Positions 51,379 through 62,040 are shown, counted from the stretch's first letter. The stretch: DNA of 64,000 bases from Cognatilysobacter terrigena (GCF_004361065.1 NZ_SELT01000002.1:62001-126000), one strand, 5' to 3'. A program made the numbers and translations. Notes: generated by a model not told the origin, from the letters alone.

Positions 51379-51429
51379 GGACGGTCCTCCCTGTTCGGCC
51401 GCCGATCCTGCCACGGCCCGGGGCGGCCG

Positions 51430-52374
51430 TCAGGCCGGCGGTCGGGAACGCACCGTGTCCTTCGCCGAGGTCAGCACGGCGTCGGCGCGGAGATAGACGG
51501 CTTCCGGCGATTCGTCGGCCGACGTTGCCCGGGCGAAGCCCAGCAGCACGCGCGTGCCGAGCTCGCGCTCGATCGCATCGAAGCGCCCGCGCAGGGCGGT
51601 GAGGGCCGCTTCCGGCGAGTCGCCGTGCAGCAGTGCGACGAACTCGCCGCTGCCGGTCACGCGGTCGATGCTGTCGCCCGGTGCGAGCACCGAATGCAGC
51701 ACGCGGTCGGCCTCCTGCAACGTGCGTTCGATCGTGCGTGCGCCCTGCAGCTCGGCGACGTTCGCGAAGTCCTGGATCTGGAAGATCGCGATCGCGTAGG
51801 GGCGCAGCGCGGAGTCCGAGGCACCGGCGACTGCCGTGACGCGCGCCGCCGGCTCCAGCCGCACCGCGCGCTCGAGCTGGCGTTCGCGGCGCGTGGCTTC
51901 CATCAGGTTCATGGTCAGGCGCGCGAGCGATTCCAGTGCCGCGCGCTGCGTGTCGTCGAGCGTGCGCGGCCGGTCGTCGATCACGCAGACGGTGCCGATC
52001 GCCGCGCCGCCGGGCGTCACCAGCGGCATGCCGGCATAGAAGCGCATGTTGGGCTCGCCGGTGACCAGCGGGTTGTCGACGAAGCGTTCGTCATTCAGCG
52101 CATCGGGTACTTCCATCAGGCGGTCGGGCTGGCGGATCGCGTGGTCGCAGAACGCGACTTCGCGCGGCGTCTCCGGCACCTGGAGACCGGTACGCGCCTT
52201 GAACCACTGGCGGTCGCGGTCGATCAGGGAGATCAGCGCGATCGGCGCGTCGCAGAGCATCGACGCGAGGCGCGCGATGTCGTCGTAGGCGGCTTCGGGA
52301 AGGCTGTCGACGACGCGGTAGACGTCGAGTTCGCGCTGGCGTTGGACTTCGTTCGGCATGGGCAGGGGCATCAA
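51430..52374 (-). CDS. GAF domain protein with degenerate GGDEF domain
   Basis: A 314-residue cytoplasmic signalling protein. Residues about 20-160 are a GAF domain ([83 protein letters not shown]). The C-terminal half resembles a GGDEF domain but the catalytic motif reads GSGEF, so it is unlikely to make cyclic di-GMP. It may be a nucleotide-sensing regulator or binding partner. Divergent from the L,D-transpeptidase. Confidence 0.85.
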   Translation of the reverse strand: MMPLPMPNEVQRQRELDVYRVVDSLPEAAYDDIARLASMLCDAPIALISLIDRDRQWFKARTGLQVPETPREVAFCDHAIRQPDRLMEVPDALNDERFVDNPLVTGEPNMRFYAGMPLVTPGGAAIGTVCVIDDRPRTLDDTQRAALESLARLTMNLMEATRRERQLERAVRLEPAARVTAVAGASDSALRPYAIAIFQIQDFANVAELQGARTIERTLQEADRVLHSVLAPGDSIDRVTGSGEFVALLHGDSPEAALTALRGRFDAIERELGTRVLLGFARATSADESPEAVYLRADAVLTSAKDTVRSRPPA

Positions 52375-52512
52375 TCGATGGCGCGTACGGTACGACGGAA
52401 TCGCGAACCGGTCTTCTCAACAATGAACGAACGAGCAAACGGGCCGTTCGGATTCACGCGTCGCCGACCGGCCGCACGAAGGATGGAAACGTCCCCACCG
52501 ACGTGTCCCGCC

Positions 52513-53772
52513 ATGCGCCCCAAGCACGCCCTGCTGCCGATCGCTTCCGCCCTGTCCCTCGCCCTGGCCGCATGCACGGTCTCGCCGACGCCGTCCGATG
52601 ACGCAAAGCCGGCCGCGGCGCCCGCCACCGCGACAACGACGCCCGCGCCGGGTGCCGTCCCGGGCACCGCGCAGCCGCCGGGCATGCAGGACGGCCAGCC
52701 GGGCGCGCCGAACGCGACGATGCCGGTCGCGCCGGGCACGGGCACCGCCGCGACGCCCGCGACGCCGCCGCCGGTGGTCGCCGCCGAGGCCGACGCCAAG
52801 CTCGCGAAGGACGATCCGCTGCGCGCGCAGGTGCTGCTCGATCGCGCGTTCTTCGCGCCCGGCGAGATCGACGGCGCGAAGGGCAGCAACATGCAGCGCG
52901 CGGTCAAGGCGTTCCAGACCGCGCACGACATCAAGGCCAGCGGCACGCTCGACACGGCGACGTGGGACCTGCTCAACCAGGACACCGCGCCGATCCTCAT
53001 CAACTACACGCTGACCGCCGACGACCTCGCCGGCCCCTTCGCGAAGACGCCGAAGGAGCCGATGGAGATGGCGAAGCTCGACGCGCTGCCGTACGAGACC
53101 GCGCTCGAGAAGATCGCCGAGAAGTTCCACATGGCGCCGGCGCTGCTGAAGAAGCTCAATCCGAACGTCGATTTCGCCGCGCTCGATGCCGCCAACTCGT
53201 CGACGACCTCGGGCAAGACCGACACGAAGACGGACGCCTCGAAGTCGGCGTCGACCGATTCGTCGAAGTCGACATCGACCACCGCGTCGACCAAGACCGC
53301 GCCCGCCGCCGGCACCACGATCACCGTGCTCAACGTTGCGCCGGGTGAGCAGTTCCCCGCGCCGGCGAAGCTCGTGGTCGACAAGTCGGACTCCGCGCTG
53401 CTCATCGTCGATGCGAGCGACAAGACGCTGGCGTCGTTCCCCGTCACCACCGGCAGCAAGCAGTTCCCGCTGCCGATCGGCGACTGGAAGGTGACGGCGG
53501 TGCAGCAGAACCCGGTCTGGCATTACGACCCCAAGCTCATTGCCGGCAGCAAGAAGACCGACAAGGAAGCCGACGTGAAGCCGGGCCCGAACAATCCGGT
53601 GGGCATCGTCTGGATCGGCCTGACCAAGGAGCACTACGGCATCCACGGCACGCCGCATCCGGATCGCATCGGCAAGAGCGAATCGAACGGCTGCATCCGC
53701 ATGACGAACTGGGACGTGCAGGCGCTGTCCAAGGTCGTCAAGGAAGGCATGCAGGTGACGATGCGCGAGTGA
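52513..53772 (+). CDS. L,D-transpeptidase with peptidoglycan-binding domain, lipoprotein
   Basis: A 419-residue lipoprotein. The lipobox LALAAC has its Cys near residue 22; then an Ala/Pro/Gly-rich linker, a PG_binding_1 domain (about residues 95-155, [29 protein letters not shown]), a LysM-like segment (about 185-215) and a YkuD catalytic domain at the C-terminus with H378 in [20 protein letters not shown] and the nucleophile C394. It cross-links peptidoglycan 3-3 or attaches it to other partners, giving beta-lactam-tolerant cross-links. The linker is Ser/Thr/Lys-rich ([20 protein letters not shown]). Confidence 0.92.
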   Translation: MRPKHALLPIASALSLALAACTVSPTPSDDAKPAAAPATATTTPAPGAVPGTAQPPGMQDGQPGAPNATMPVAPGTGTAATPATPPPVVAAEADAKLAKDDPLRAQVLLDRAFFAPGEIDGAKGSNMQRAVKAFQTAHDIKASGTLDTATWDLLNQDTAPILINYTLTADDLAGPFAKTPKEPMEMAKLDALPYETALEKIAEKFHMAPALLKKLNPNVDFAALDAANSSTTSGKTDTKTDASKSASTDSSKSTSTTASTKTAPAAGTTITVLNVAPGEQFPAPAKLVVDKSDSALLIVDASDKTLASFPVTTGSKQFPLPIGDWKVTAVQQNPVWHYDPKLIAGSKKTDKEADVKPGPNNPVGIVWIGLTKEHYGIHGTPHPDRIGKSESNGCIRMTNWDVQALSKVVKEGMQVTMRE

Positions 53773-53780
53773 CGCATCGC

Positions 53781-53805
53781 GCGGCCCGCTCTCGCGGCGG
53801 GCCGC
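53781..53805. terminator. Hairpin between convergent genes
   Basis: GCGGCCCGC (53781-53789) and GCGGGCCGC (53797-53805) form a 9-bp perfect stem with a 7-base loop, ending one base before the stop codon of the 53806 gene. No U-tract. Confidence 0.5.
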
Positions 53806-54105
53806 TCAGATCCGCTTGTAGTCGTCTTTCGTACCGCGCACGACGAGCCCGCGTTCGTCGTGCGCGATCACCGCATCCCACGGCACGACGAGCGCATCGG
53901 GTTCCTGCCAGCCGAGCCGCTCGAACAGGCCGAGCCGCCCACACAGCAGCACGTCGACGCCGCGGTCCTCCCACGTCGGTTCCGTTTCCGCGGCGCCGTT
54001 GCTGCGGATCTCGAACACGTGCCCGAGCCGGCTGCCGTCTTCCGCACGCACGCGCACGCGCTCGAGGTGCGTGAGACGGTTCAGCGCGAGGCGTTGCGTC
54101 GTCAT
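53806..54105 (-). CDS. PRC-barrel-like protein
   Basis: A 99-residue small beta-barrel protein. LERVRVRAEDGSRLGHVFEIRSNGAA is a PRC-barrel-like opening, and LVVPWDAVIAHDERGLVVRG the closing part. PRC barrels occur in photosynthetic reaction centres and in RNA-processing RimM. It is the last gene of a four-gene operon, overlapping the previous stop by four bases (ATGA), together with an Nramp-like transporter. Function unknown. Confidence 0.7.
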   Translation of the reverse strand: MTTQRLALNRLTHLERVRVRAEDGSRLGHVFEIRSNGAAETEPTWEDRGVDVLLCGRLGLFERLGWQEPDALVVPWDAVIAHDERGLVVRGTKDDYKRI

Positions 54106-54482
54106 GCACCACCCCGTTCGCTGCCGGGAATCTTGCCGAGTTTGAGGCCGAGCTTGCGGTCGACGGTCGCGAGTCCGTACTGCGCGCGACGGCACTTCAG
54201 GCGAATGTGTTCGCCCACGCTCGATACTTCCGACCACGGCACCCGCACGCAGCGCGTCCCGACGATGTGCGGCAGCCAGCGCGCGAACATCGCCGGCAAC
54301 CGCGGCATGAATGCGCCCGGCCCGATCAATAACGCGGTGATGCGCAGCGGTTCGCCGACGCCGCCTTCGATCTCGATGTCGTCCACCGAACCGCACATCC
54401 AGTCGTCGGCGTCGATCACCGCGTGGTCGAGCACCTGGCGGAACACGTCGATGTACGGCTCGCGCTCGAGTCCGTGCTTCAT
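54102..54482 (-). CDS. PRC-barrel-like protein
   Basis: A 126-residue protein, probably a second PRC-barrel-like fold: VDDIEIEGGVGEPLRITALLIGPG and TRCVRVPWSEVSSVGEHIRLKCRRAQYGL are the strand segments. It begins with MKHGLEREPYIDVFRQVLDHAVIDADDWMCGSV. Overlap is ATGA at both ends: with the transporter stop upstream and the 53806 start downstream. Together these two soluble proteins may regulate the transporter from the cytoplasm; this is inference from coupling. Confidence 0.65.
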   Translation of the reverse strand: MKHGLEREPYIDVFRQVLDHAVIDADDWMCGSVDDIEIEGGVGEPLRITALLIGPGAFMPRLPAMFARWLPHIVGTRCVRVPWSEVSSVGEHIRLKCRRAQYGLATVDRKLGLKLGKIPGSERGGA

Positions 54483-55714
54483 GCCTGGCCTCCATGCGTC
54501 ATGACCAGGAGCGGGATGGCGGCGACGGCCGCGACACACACGATCACGAAGAACGCCCAGCCCAGCGTGTTGGACAGCCAGCCGTTGCGGTAGACGCCCA
54601 TCGTGTCGGGATCGCGCGAGATCGCCATCATCGGGAAATAGGTGAGCGGCAGGATCACCACCGAGAAGACGATCGAATACTCGACCACCTGGATCGGATC
54701 GACGCCGGTCAGCACGATCGCCGTCGCGGCGACGAACACCACCAGCCACGCGAGCGCGAACCGCGGTGCGCCGCGTGCGGTGCGGTACTTGCCCCAGGTC
54801 CAGCCGAAGAACTGCGCGATGTTGTAGGCCGACGACATCGCCGTCTCGATGCCCGCGCCGGCAAACGCGAAGAACATGCCGCCGACCGCCAGCCACAACC
54901 CGGCGCGACCGAGCACGCTCGCCGCACCGAACGCCGCGGTGCCGGGCAACGACGGGTCGATGTGCGCATCGCCGAAATACATCTTGCCCATGATCAGCAG
55001 CGACGCCGACAGCAGCGAGCCGAGCGCGAAGCCCACGATCACGATGAAGCGGTTGAGCCGGATGTAGCGCGGCGTCCAGTGATCCTCAACCACGCCCGAC
55101 GCATAGAAGTACGTCTCGTACGGCAGCATCACCGAACTGAAGAGCGATACGGCGTAGTAGGCGTAGAGCAGTTTGCGATCGGGCGGCAGTGACGGGATGT
55201 TCGGCACCAGCCCCTGCGCGACCTGCGACCAGTCCGGATGCAGCTTCCACGCGGCGACGAGGAACACGGTCATCATCAGGCCGAACAGGCCGAACACGCG
55301 TTCGATGGTTTCGAACTTCAGGAACCACACGACGAGCACGAGGAACGCGAACGCGAGCAGCAGCAACGGCCGGTACGGCCAACCTGAGAGCAGGTTCCAC
55401 ACCAGCGCGATCGCGCCGATCTCCGCGGCGGTGGTGAGCAGGCAGACCAGCGTCGCCGACACCAGCGTGAGCAGGCCGAGGCGGATGCCCGCGCGTTCGC
55501 GGATCACGTTGAACACGCCTTGCCCGCGCACCGCGGCGATGCGCCCCGCGATCTCGCCGTAGACCATGATGCCGACGGTGCCGAGCGCGACGATCCACAG
55601 CAGCGAATAGCTGAACTTGCTGCCGGCGTTGAGCATGAAGGTGAGTTCGCCGATCTCGACGAAGCCGCCCATCGCGGTCAGCACGCCGAGGAAGAGCTCG
55701 AGGAACATCGCCAT
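54479..55714 (-). CDS. Nramp-related divalent metal transporter-like protein with altered metal site
   Basis: A 411-residue membrane protein with about 11 hydrophobic segments and the LeuT fold of the Nramp family. The two hallmark motifs are altered: the TM1 DPGN equivalent reads TAMGGFVEIGE (residues 13-23), and the TM6 MPH equivalent reads SVMLPYETYF (MLPYE at 196-200). So manganese or iron transport as in MntH is doubtful, and a magnesium or other substrate is possible. It starts three bases after the 55718 gene and is coupled to two PRC-like genes. Confidence 0.82.
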   Translation of the reverse strand: MAMFLELFLGVLTAMGGFVEIGELTFMLNAGSKFSYSLLWIVALGTVGIMVYGEIAGRIAAVRGQGVFNVIRERAGIRLGLLTLVSATLVCLLTTAAEIGAIALVWNLLSGWPYRPLLLLAFAFLVLVVWFLKFETIERVFGLFGLMMTVFLVAAWKLHPDWSQVAQGLVPNIPSLPPDRKLLYAYYAVSLFSSVMLPYETYFYASGVVEDHWTPRYIRLNRFIVIVGFALGSLLSASLLIMGKMYFGDAHIDPSLPGTAAFGAASVLGRAGLWLAVGGMFFAFAGAGIETAMSSAYNIAQFFGWTWGKYRTARGAPRFALAWLVVFVAATAIVLTGVDPIQVVEYSIVFSVVILPLTYFPMMAISRDPDTMGVYRNGWLSNTLGWAFFVIVCVAAVAAIPLLVMTHGGQA

Positions 55715-55717
55715 CGT

Positions 55718-56167
55718 TCAGTCGCCCGGCTTGATGCGATGGTCGAGCGCATCGAGCGACGCGGCGAGCGCGGCGAAGTTCGACGGCGTGGACGACGCCG
55801 GATCGCGCACCAGCCGATCCAGCCGCGCCTGCAGCGACTCGGCCAGCGACAGCGCCTCGCGCCGCATCGGCTCGCGGCTGGCGACGGCGGGCTTCGCGGC
55901 GAGCTTGTCGTGCGTCCGCTCGACCGCATGGCCGAGCTGCTGCGCGTGGTGGCGCACGAATGCAGGGGCGAGATGGTCGTCCGTGGCCTGCTCGAGCAGC
56001 AGCTGCGCTTCCGCCGCGTTCGAATGCAGTTCGCCGACCGGGATCGACAGCGTGTCGGCGTCGAACGGTCGGTGCAGGCGCACGACCAGCACCGCGACGA
56101 TCGCCGCGACGCTGCCAATCAGCGCGATGGCCTGCGCCCACGCGAGGCGACGGGACGTGTTGTGCAC
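55718..56167 (-). CDS. Membrane-anchored protein of unknown function
   Basis: A 149-residue protein with one N-terminal transmembrane helix (about residues 9-30, AQAIALIGSVAAIVAVLVV) and a helical soluble part rich in His, Ala and Arg (HSNAAEAQLLLEQATDDHLAPAFVRHHAQQLGHAVERTHDKLAAKP). The start is the GTG at 56167, eight bases after GGAGG. It is the first gene of the operon with the Nramp-like transporter (gap three bases). I do not recognise a family; topology suggests a periplasmic domain with many His that could bind metal. Confidence 0.72.
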   Translation of the reverse strand: MHNTSRRLAWAQAIALIGSVAAIVAVLVVRLHRPFDADTLSIPVGELHSNAAEAQLLLEQATDDHLAPAFVRHHAQQLGHAVERTHDKLAAKPAVASREPMRREALSLAESLQARLDRLVRDPASSTPSNFAALAASLDALDHRIKPGD

Positions 56168-56248
56168 CGGCGGGTCCTCCTGCGCGCCGACGGTAGGCAA
56201 GCGGCAGTGAAGGCAGCGGTAGGGCACGGCGCCACGGCCGGTCGCCGC

Positions 56249-56254
56249 TAGACT
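56249..56254 (+). promoter_or_regulatory. Probable -10 element for the e(P4) phosphatase gene
   Basis: TAGACT lies 27 bases before the ATG at 56281, within the recurrent TAGnCT set and at its usual spacing. Confidence 0.4.
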
Positions 56255-56280
56255 GTCGGCCCGCGTTTCCGGTCGACCCC

Positions 56281-57177
56281 ATGCGCCTTTCGCTTGCCCC
56301 GCTGTGCCTCGCCCTCGTCCTCGCCGGCTGCCAACGCGAGGCCGTCCGCGCCGATGCGCCCACGGCCGATACACCGGTCGCGGCGCCTGCGCCTGCCGCC
56401 ACCGTCCCCGCCGACGACAACCTCAACGCCGTGCTGTGGATGCAGACGGCCGTGGAGTACCGCGCCAATTCGCTGCAGACCTACCGCGCCGCGATCGCGC
56501 AGCTCGACCGCGCGCTCAAGGACAAGAGCTGGGACGCGCTGGATCCCGTCGAGCGCGGCAATCCCGCGCGCGGCCTGCCGCCGGCGGTGATCTTCGACGT
56601 CGACGAGACGGTGCTCGACAACTCGCCGTACCAGGCGCGCCTCGTGCAGTCGGGTGGCGAATACAACGAAGCGCTGTGGGCGGCGTGGGTGAACGAGCGC
56701 AAGGCGACGGCGATCCCGGGCGTGCTCGAGTTCGCGAAGGCCGCGCAGGCGCGCGGCGTCGAGTTGTTCTTCATCTCCAACCGTGCGGTCGACCTCAAGC
56801 CCGCGACGATCGACAACCTGCGCAGCGTTGGCCTGAACGTGAAGGACGATGCGTTCCTCGGCCTCGGCACCGTCGTGCCCGAGTGCGAACAGGACGGCAG
56901 CGACAAGAACTGCCGTCGCCAGCTCATCGGCCGCAAGTACCGCGTGCTGATGCAGTTCGGCGACCAGCTCGGCGATTTCGTGCAGGTCGCACCGAACACG
57001 CCCGGCAACCGCGACGCGATCTACGACGCGCACCGCGACTGGTTCGGCCAGCGCTGGTGGGTGCTGTCGAATCCGAGCTACGGTTCTTGGGAGCCGGCGC
57101 TGTTCGACAACAACTACCGGGCGCCGCGCGACGCACGTCGTGCCGCCAAGCGCGAGGCGCTGCGCGTCGCGCACTGA
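56281..57177 (+). CDS. 5'-nucleotidase, lipoprotein e(P4) family
   Basis: A 298-residue HAD-superfamily acid phosphatase. The lipobox is LAGC with C17, so the protein is anchored to a membrane. The catalytic motif is IFDVDETVLDNSPYQ with D106 and D108; motif II includes FFISNRAVDLK and the acidic pair comes later in VLMQFGDQLGDFVQ. Haemophilus e(P4) dephosphorylates NMN and other nucleotides for NAD uptake. Its own transcript ends at the bidirectional terminator at 57202. Confidence 0.94.
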   Translation: MRLSLAPLCLALVLAGCQREAVRADAPTADTPVAAPAPAATVPADDNLNAVLWMQTAVEYRANSLQTYRAAIAQLDRALKDKSWDALDPVERGNPARGLPPAVIFDVDETVLDNSPYQARLVQSGGEYNEALWAAWVNERKATAIPGVLEFAKAAQARGVELFFISNRAVDLKPATIDNLRSVGLNVKDDAFLGLGTVVPECEQDGSDKNCRRQLIGRKYRVLMQFGDQLGDFVQVAPNTPGNRDAIYDAHRDWFGQRWWVLSNPSYGSWEPALFDNNYRAPRDARRAAKREALRVAH

Positions 57178-57201
57178 CCGACGCGACTGTCGCGCAACGA
57201 A

Positions 57202-57233
57202 AAGACAGCGCAGGTGCGAGCCTGCGCTGTCTT
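57202..57233. terminator. Bidirectional terminator between convergent genes
   Basis: AAGACAGCGCAGG (57202-57214) and CCTGCGCTGTCTT (57221-57233) form a 13-bp perfect stem with a 6-base loop. A run of T follows in both directions (TCGTTT and, on the minus strand, TTTCGTT), so it can end both the e(P4) gene and the KGG gene. Confidence 0.88.
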
Positions 57234-57254
57234 CGTTTGGACCGGCGTTATCGC

Positions 57255-57530
57255 TTAGCGGCTGCCGCCGCGACCGCCCTGGTTCCCGCCCTGATTGCCG
57301 CCGCCGTGGCTGGCTTCGCCGCCCTTGCGGCCCGCCTCGCGCGCTTCCTGCGACGTGAATTCATGCGCATTGCCGCTGCGATGCGCGGCCTTGCCGCCTT
57401 CCGACGCGATCTCGCGCTGCTGCTCGCGATCCATCGATGCGAAGCCACGACCGCTACCCTGGTTGTTGTTACCACCCTGGTTGCCGCCGCGGTTGCCACC
57501 CTGATTGTTGTCGCCCTGGTTGTTCGCCAT
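57255..57530 (-). CDS. KGG-repeat stress protein (hydrophilin-like)
   Basis: A 91-residue protein. The N- and C-terminal parts are Asn/Gln/Gly repeats, and the middle carries the con-10/KGG stress motif twice: IASEGGKAAHRSGNAHEFTSQEAREAGRKGGEASHGGG. Family members (GsiB, YciG, con-10) accumulate under general stress or drought. AGGAG lies before the ATG at 57530. An A/G-rich DNA repeat encodes the Asn-Gln-Gly blocks. A terminator follows at 57202-57233. Confidence 0.87.
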   Translation of the reverse strand: MANNQGDNNQGGNRGGNQGGNNNQGSGRGFASMDREQQREIASEGGKAAHRSGNAHEFTSQEAREAGRKGGEASHGGGNQGGNQGGRGGSR

Positions 57531-57768
57531 CGTTCGACTCCTCTCCACACGTAGTGATAGGTGATGCATTGCGGGCGTTTCGATGCCCGCGTGCAGTGTT
57601 GGCGTCGCGACGTAAGTTCCACGGCATCCGCATGTCGACGACGGTTAACGCCGTTCACGACTGCGAGCTGTTACGCGCGCACGTGTCGCAGCGCGCGATG
57701 CAATCGGCCTGGATGAATGCGACGATGCGTTCGCCCGCTCCAGCGACGAGCGCGACGAGATCGCAACG

Positions 57769-58365
57769 ATGACGACCACGGATCCGCGCGTAGACGCGTA
57801 TATCGCGAACGCCGCGGCGTTCGCGCGGCCACTTCTCGAACGCCTGCGTCGCGACGTGCACGCCGCCTGCGCGGATCTCGATGAATCGATCCGCTGGGGC
57901 CGACCCGTGTTCATGCATCGCGGTCGACTCATCGCCGGTATGGCCGCGTTCAAACAACACGCGAGCTTCGGCTACTGGCGCGCGAGCGAAGTCACCGGCG
58001 ACGCGCGCAACGACGGCATGGGCCAGTTCGGTCGCCTGAAGACACTCGACGACCTGCCGTCGCCGGCCGACATCGCGGAACAGGTACGACGCGCCGTCGA
58101 GCTGGTCGATACCGATGCGCCGCGGCCCGCCAAACCGCGTACCGCGCGGCCGCCGCTGGAGATGCCGGATGTGATGCGCATCGCACTCGACGCGCATCCC
58201 GCCGCCAAGGCCACCTTCGAGGCATTCCCGCCGAGCCAGCGGCGCGACTACGTGGAGTGGATCGTCGAGGCCAAGCGCGACGACACCCGAGAGCGTCGGC
58301 TCGCACAGGCGCTGGAATGGCTGGCCGAGGGCAAGCCGCGCAACTGGAAGCACATGGGCCGCTGA
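57769..58365 (+). CDS. YdeI/OmpD-associated family protein
   Basis: A 198-residue protein. Residues 1-110 are a DUF1801-like domain (RVDAYIANAAAFARPLLERLRRDVHAACADLDESIRWGRPVFMHRGRLIAGMAAFKQHASFGYW), and residues 125-190 the OmdA C-terminal domain: LEMPDVMRIALDAHPAAKATFEAFPPSQRRDYVEWIVEAKRDDTRERRLAQALEWLAEGKPRNWK. Role in the cell unknown; some members relate to bacteriocin or stress response. The C-terminal motif RDYVEWI.EAKR..TR..R. is highly conserved. Confidence 0.93.
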   Translation: MTTTDPRVDAYIANAAAFARPLLERLRRDVHAACADLDESIRWGRPVFMHRGRLIAGMAAFKQHASFGYWRASEVTGDARNDGMGQFGRLKTLDDLPSPADIAEQVRRAVELVDTDAPRPAKPRTARPPLEMPDVMRIALDAHPAAKATFEAFPPSQRRDYVEWIVEAKRDDTRERRLAQALEWLAEGKPRNWKHMGR

Positions 58366-58570
58366 AGGCGGCCGCAGGCCGGCCGTTAAGGAACAGGGCG
58401 ACCCAGCGGTCGTCGCACGGGTCGTCGGGCCCGTGGTCGTTTTTGCGGGGCCTGCCGATGCGTGAGCACACGACGTCGGCCGCGGTGGCATCGCCGGCCG
58501 GCGCTCCAGCGGAGTCCACCACGCGCGCGTGCGCGTGGGTGTCCGCGCGTGCGCATTCGCGGGGGTGCGG

Positions 58571-60181
<1,611 letters not shown>

Positions 60182-60204
60182 CGCCGAGACGCCCGCGACT
60201 GCGC

Positions 60205-60210
60205 TACGGT
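60205..60210 (+). promoter_or_regulatory. Probable -10 element for the quinone oxidoreductase gene
   Basis: TACGGT lies 26 bases before the ATG at 60237, again at the typical distance. Confidence 0.35.
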
Positions 60211-60236
60211 GCCGCGTCCCCGAACGCGAGCCGCGC

Positions 60237-61217
60237 ATGAGCCTGCCCGCCACCATGACCGCCATCGCCGTGCGCGACGGCGCCGGCCCCGCCGACGCGC
60301 TGCACGCGGTGATCGCCGACCGCCCCGAACCCGGCCCGGGCCAACTGCTCGTGCGCGTGCGCGCTGCGGGCGTGAACCGGCCCGACATCCTGCAACGCGA
60401 AGGCCGCTACCCGCCGCCGTCTGGTGCGCCGTCGACGCTCGGCCTGGAAATCGCCGGCGAAGTGGTGCGCGGTGCAGGTCGATGGAAGGAAGGCGATCGC
60501 GTCTGCGCGCTGCTCGGCGGTGGCGGATACGCCGAATACGCGGTGGTCGACGCACGCCATGCGCTGCCGATCCCGGGCGACCTCGATTTCGTGCACGCCG
60601 CCGCCATTCCGGAAACCGCATTCACCGTCTACGCCAACGTGTTCGAACACGGCGCATTGAAGCCGGCTGAGACGCTGCTGGTGCACGGCGCGACGTCGGG
60701 CATCGGCGTGATGGCGATCCGCATGGCGAAGGCCGCGGGTGCGCGCGTGATCGCCACCGCGCGCGGCGCGGACAAGGCCGCCGCGGCGCGCGAAGTGGGT
60801 GCGGACGTCGCGGTCGACACCACGAACGAGGATTTCGGTGCGATCGCGAAGGCGCACGGCGGCATCGATGTCGCGCTCGACATGGTCGGCGCGCCGTATT
60901 TCGCGAAGACGCTGGACGCGCTGAATACCGGCGGCCGGATCGTCTACATCGCCTCGCAGGGCGGCGACATGCTCGAGGTGCCGGTCTGGGCGCTGATGCG
61001 CAAGCGCGCAGTGCTCACCGGTTCGACGCTGCGGCCGCGCGACGCCGACGAGAAGGCACGCCTGGCCGGCGAAGTCGAACGCGTGGTCTGGCCGTGGATC
61101 GAATCAGGCCGCGTGCGCGTCGTCGTCGATCGCACCTTTCCGCTCGCCGAAGCGGCACAGGCGCATGCGTGGCTGGAGTCGGGCCGGCATACCGGCAAGA
61201 TCGTGCTGGTGACGTAG
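60237..61217 (+). CDS. NAD(P)H-quinone oxidoreductase (PIG3/QOR family)
   Basis: A 326-residue MDR-superfamily reductase without the zinc-binding residues. The N-terminal GroES-like domain has VRVRAAGVNRPDILQREGRYPPPSGAPSTLGLEIAGEV and the Rossmann domain ALKPAETLLVHGATSGIGVMAIRMAKAAGARVIATARG. It is closest to the PIG3 branch (PIG3 has the same NRPDxxQRxGxYPPPPGAS motif). It would reduce quinones with NADPH and protect from oxidative stress. No partner gene is close; it converges with the MOSC gene. Confidence 0.93.
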   Translation: MSLPATMTAIAVRDGAGPADALHAVIADRPEPGPGQLLVRVRAAGVNRPDILQREGRYPPPSGAPSTLGLEIAGEVVRGAGRWKEGDRVCALLGGGGYAEYAVVDARHALPIPGDLDFVHAAAIPETAFTVYANVFEHGALKPAETLLVHGATSGIGVMAIRMAKAAGARVIATARGADKAAAAREVGADVAVDTTNEDFGAIAKAHGGIDVALDMVGAPYFAKTLDALNTGGRIVYIASQGGDMLEVPVWALMRKRAVLTGSTLRPRDADEKARLAGEVERVVWPWIESGRVRVVVDRTFPLAEAAQAHAWLESGRHTGKIVLVT

Positions 61218-61219
61218 CT

Positions 61220-62017
61220 TCAGTCGAGCACGACCACCGCGTCGCCGCGCGCGATGCGGCCCGCGCGGCGTGGAATGAGGTTCATGCCGAACGTCACGCC
61301 CTTCGGCGTGCGCCGATACGTCAACAGTGTGCGCAGCGGTTCGCCGGCGGGATCGCGCGTCATCGTCGCCGGATCGATCGTGGTGAACACGCAGCGCGTG
61401 CAGGCTTTCACCGCATCGAATTCGACGTCGCCGACGCGCACGCGCCGCCAGCCGTCTTCTGCGTTCGGTGCCGTGCCCGCGACGACGATGTTCGGCCGGA
61501 ACCGCGCCATTGGCACGGGCGACGCGAGCCGCGAATTGAGCTCGTCCAGCGCCGACTGCGTGATGACGAGCAGCGGGTAGCCGTCGGCGAAACTCACTTC
61601 GTCGTCCGGTTGCCCGTATGTCGTGTCGACGGGTCGATGCACCGTGGCGTCCATGTGCACGAGGCGCGCGGTCAGGCCGAGGTACTGCGTCAGCCATGTC
61701 GCGGCGGCATCGCCGGCGTCGATGGCGAGTACGGTGTCGTCCCAGATGACGACCTCGCGGCGTGGGGCACTGCTGGCCGGTGCGTCGACGTGCAATCCCG
61801 GCATCCCGTTCGCACTCAGCGCGATGCCGTGTCCGTTGGGCAGGGCGCGAATGCCGACCAGATGCGGATGCTGGCGCGCCGTGAGGAACCGTCCGTTCGC
61901 ATCGACCGCCATCCAGCGTCGATCCCCGATCGGGCCGCGTGACGTGACGTCGAGCGTTTCGGCATCGAGCGGTGCGCACGACTTCAGCGGATACAGGTGC
62001 AGCGAGGCGACATGCAT
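61220..62017 (-). CDS. MOSC domain protein (YcbX-like)
   Basis: A 265-residue protein with the N-terminal beta barrel of the MOSC_N family (HLYPLKSCAPLDAETLDVTSRGPIGDRRWMAVD) and a MOSC domain: YPLLVITQSALDELNSRL, FRPNIVVAG and the molybdenum-ligand cysteine in FDAVKACTRCVFTTIDP (C206 or C209). E. coli YcbX uses the molybdenum cofactor to reduce N-hydroxylated base analogues with CysJ as electron donor. No ferredoxin domain is fused here. GATAAT lies 23 bases upstream. Confidence 0.92.
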   Translation of the reverse strand: MHVASLHLYPLKSCAPLDAETLDVTSRGPIGDRRWMAVDANGRFLTARQHPHLVGIRALPNGHGIALSANGMPGLHVDAPASSAPRREVVIWDDTVLAIDAGDAAATWLTQYLGLTARLVHMDATVHRPVDTTYGQPDDEVSFADGYPLLVITQSALDELNSRLASPVPMARFRPNIVVAGTAPNAEDGWRRVRVGDVEFDAVKACTRCVFTTIDPATMTRDPAGEPLRTLLTYRRTPKGVTFGMNLIPRRAGRIARGDAVVVLD

Positions 62018-62040
62018 CGGGCGGCTCCGGTCGGGCCGCC

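Noticed and set aside
57571-57590. Hairpin (GCGGGC/GCCCGC) upstream of the KGG gene as a riboswitch
   Set aside because: Only a 6-bp stem with an 8-base loop, more than 40 bases upstream of the start; nothing suggests ligand binding.
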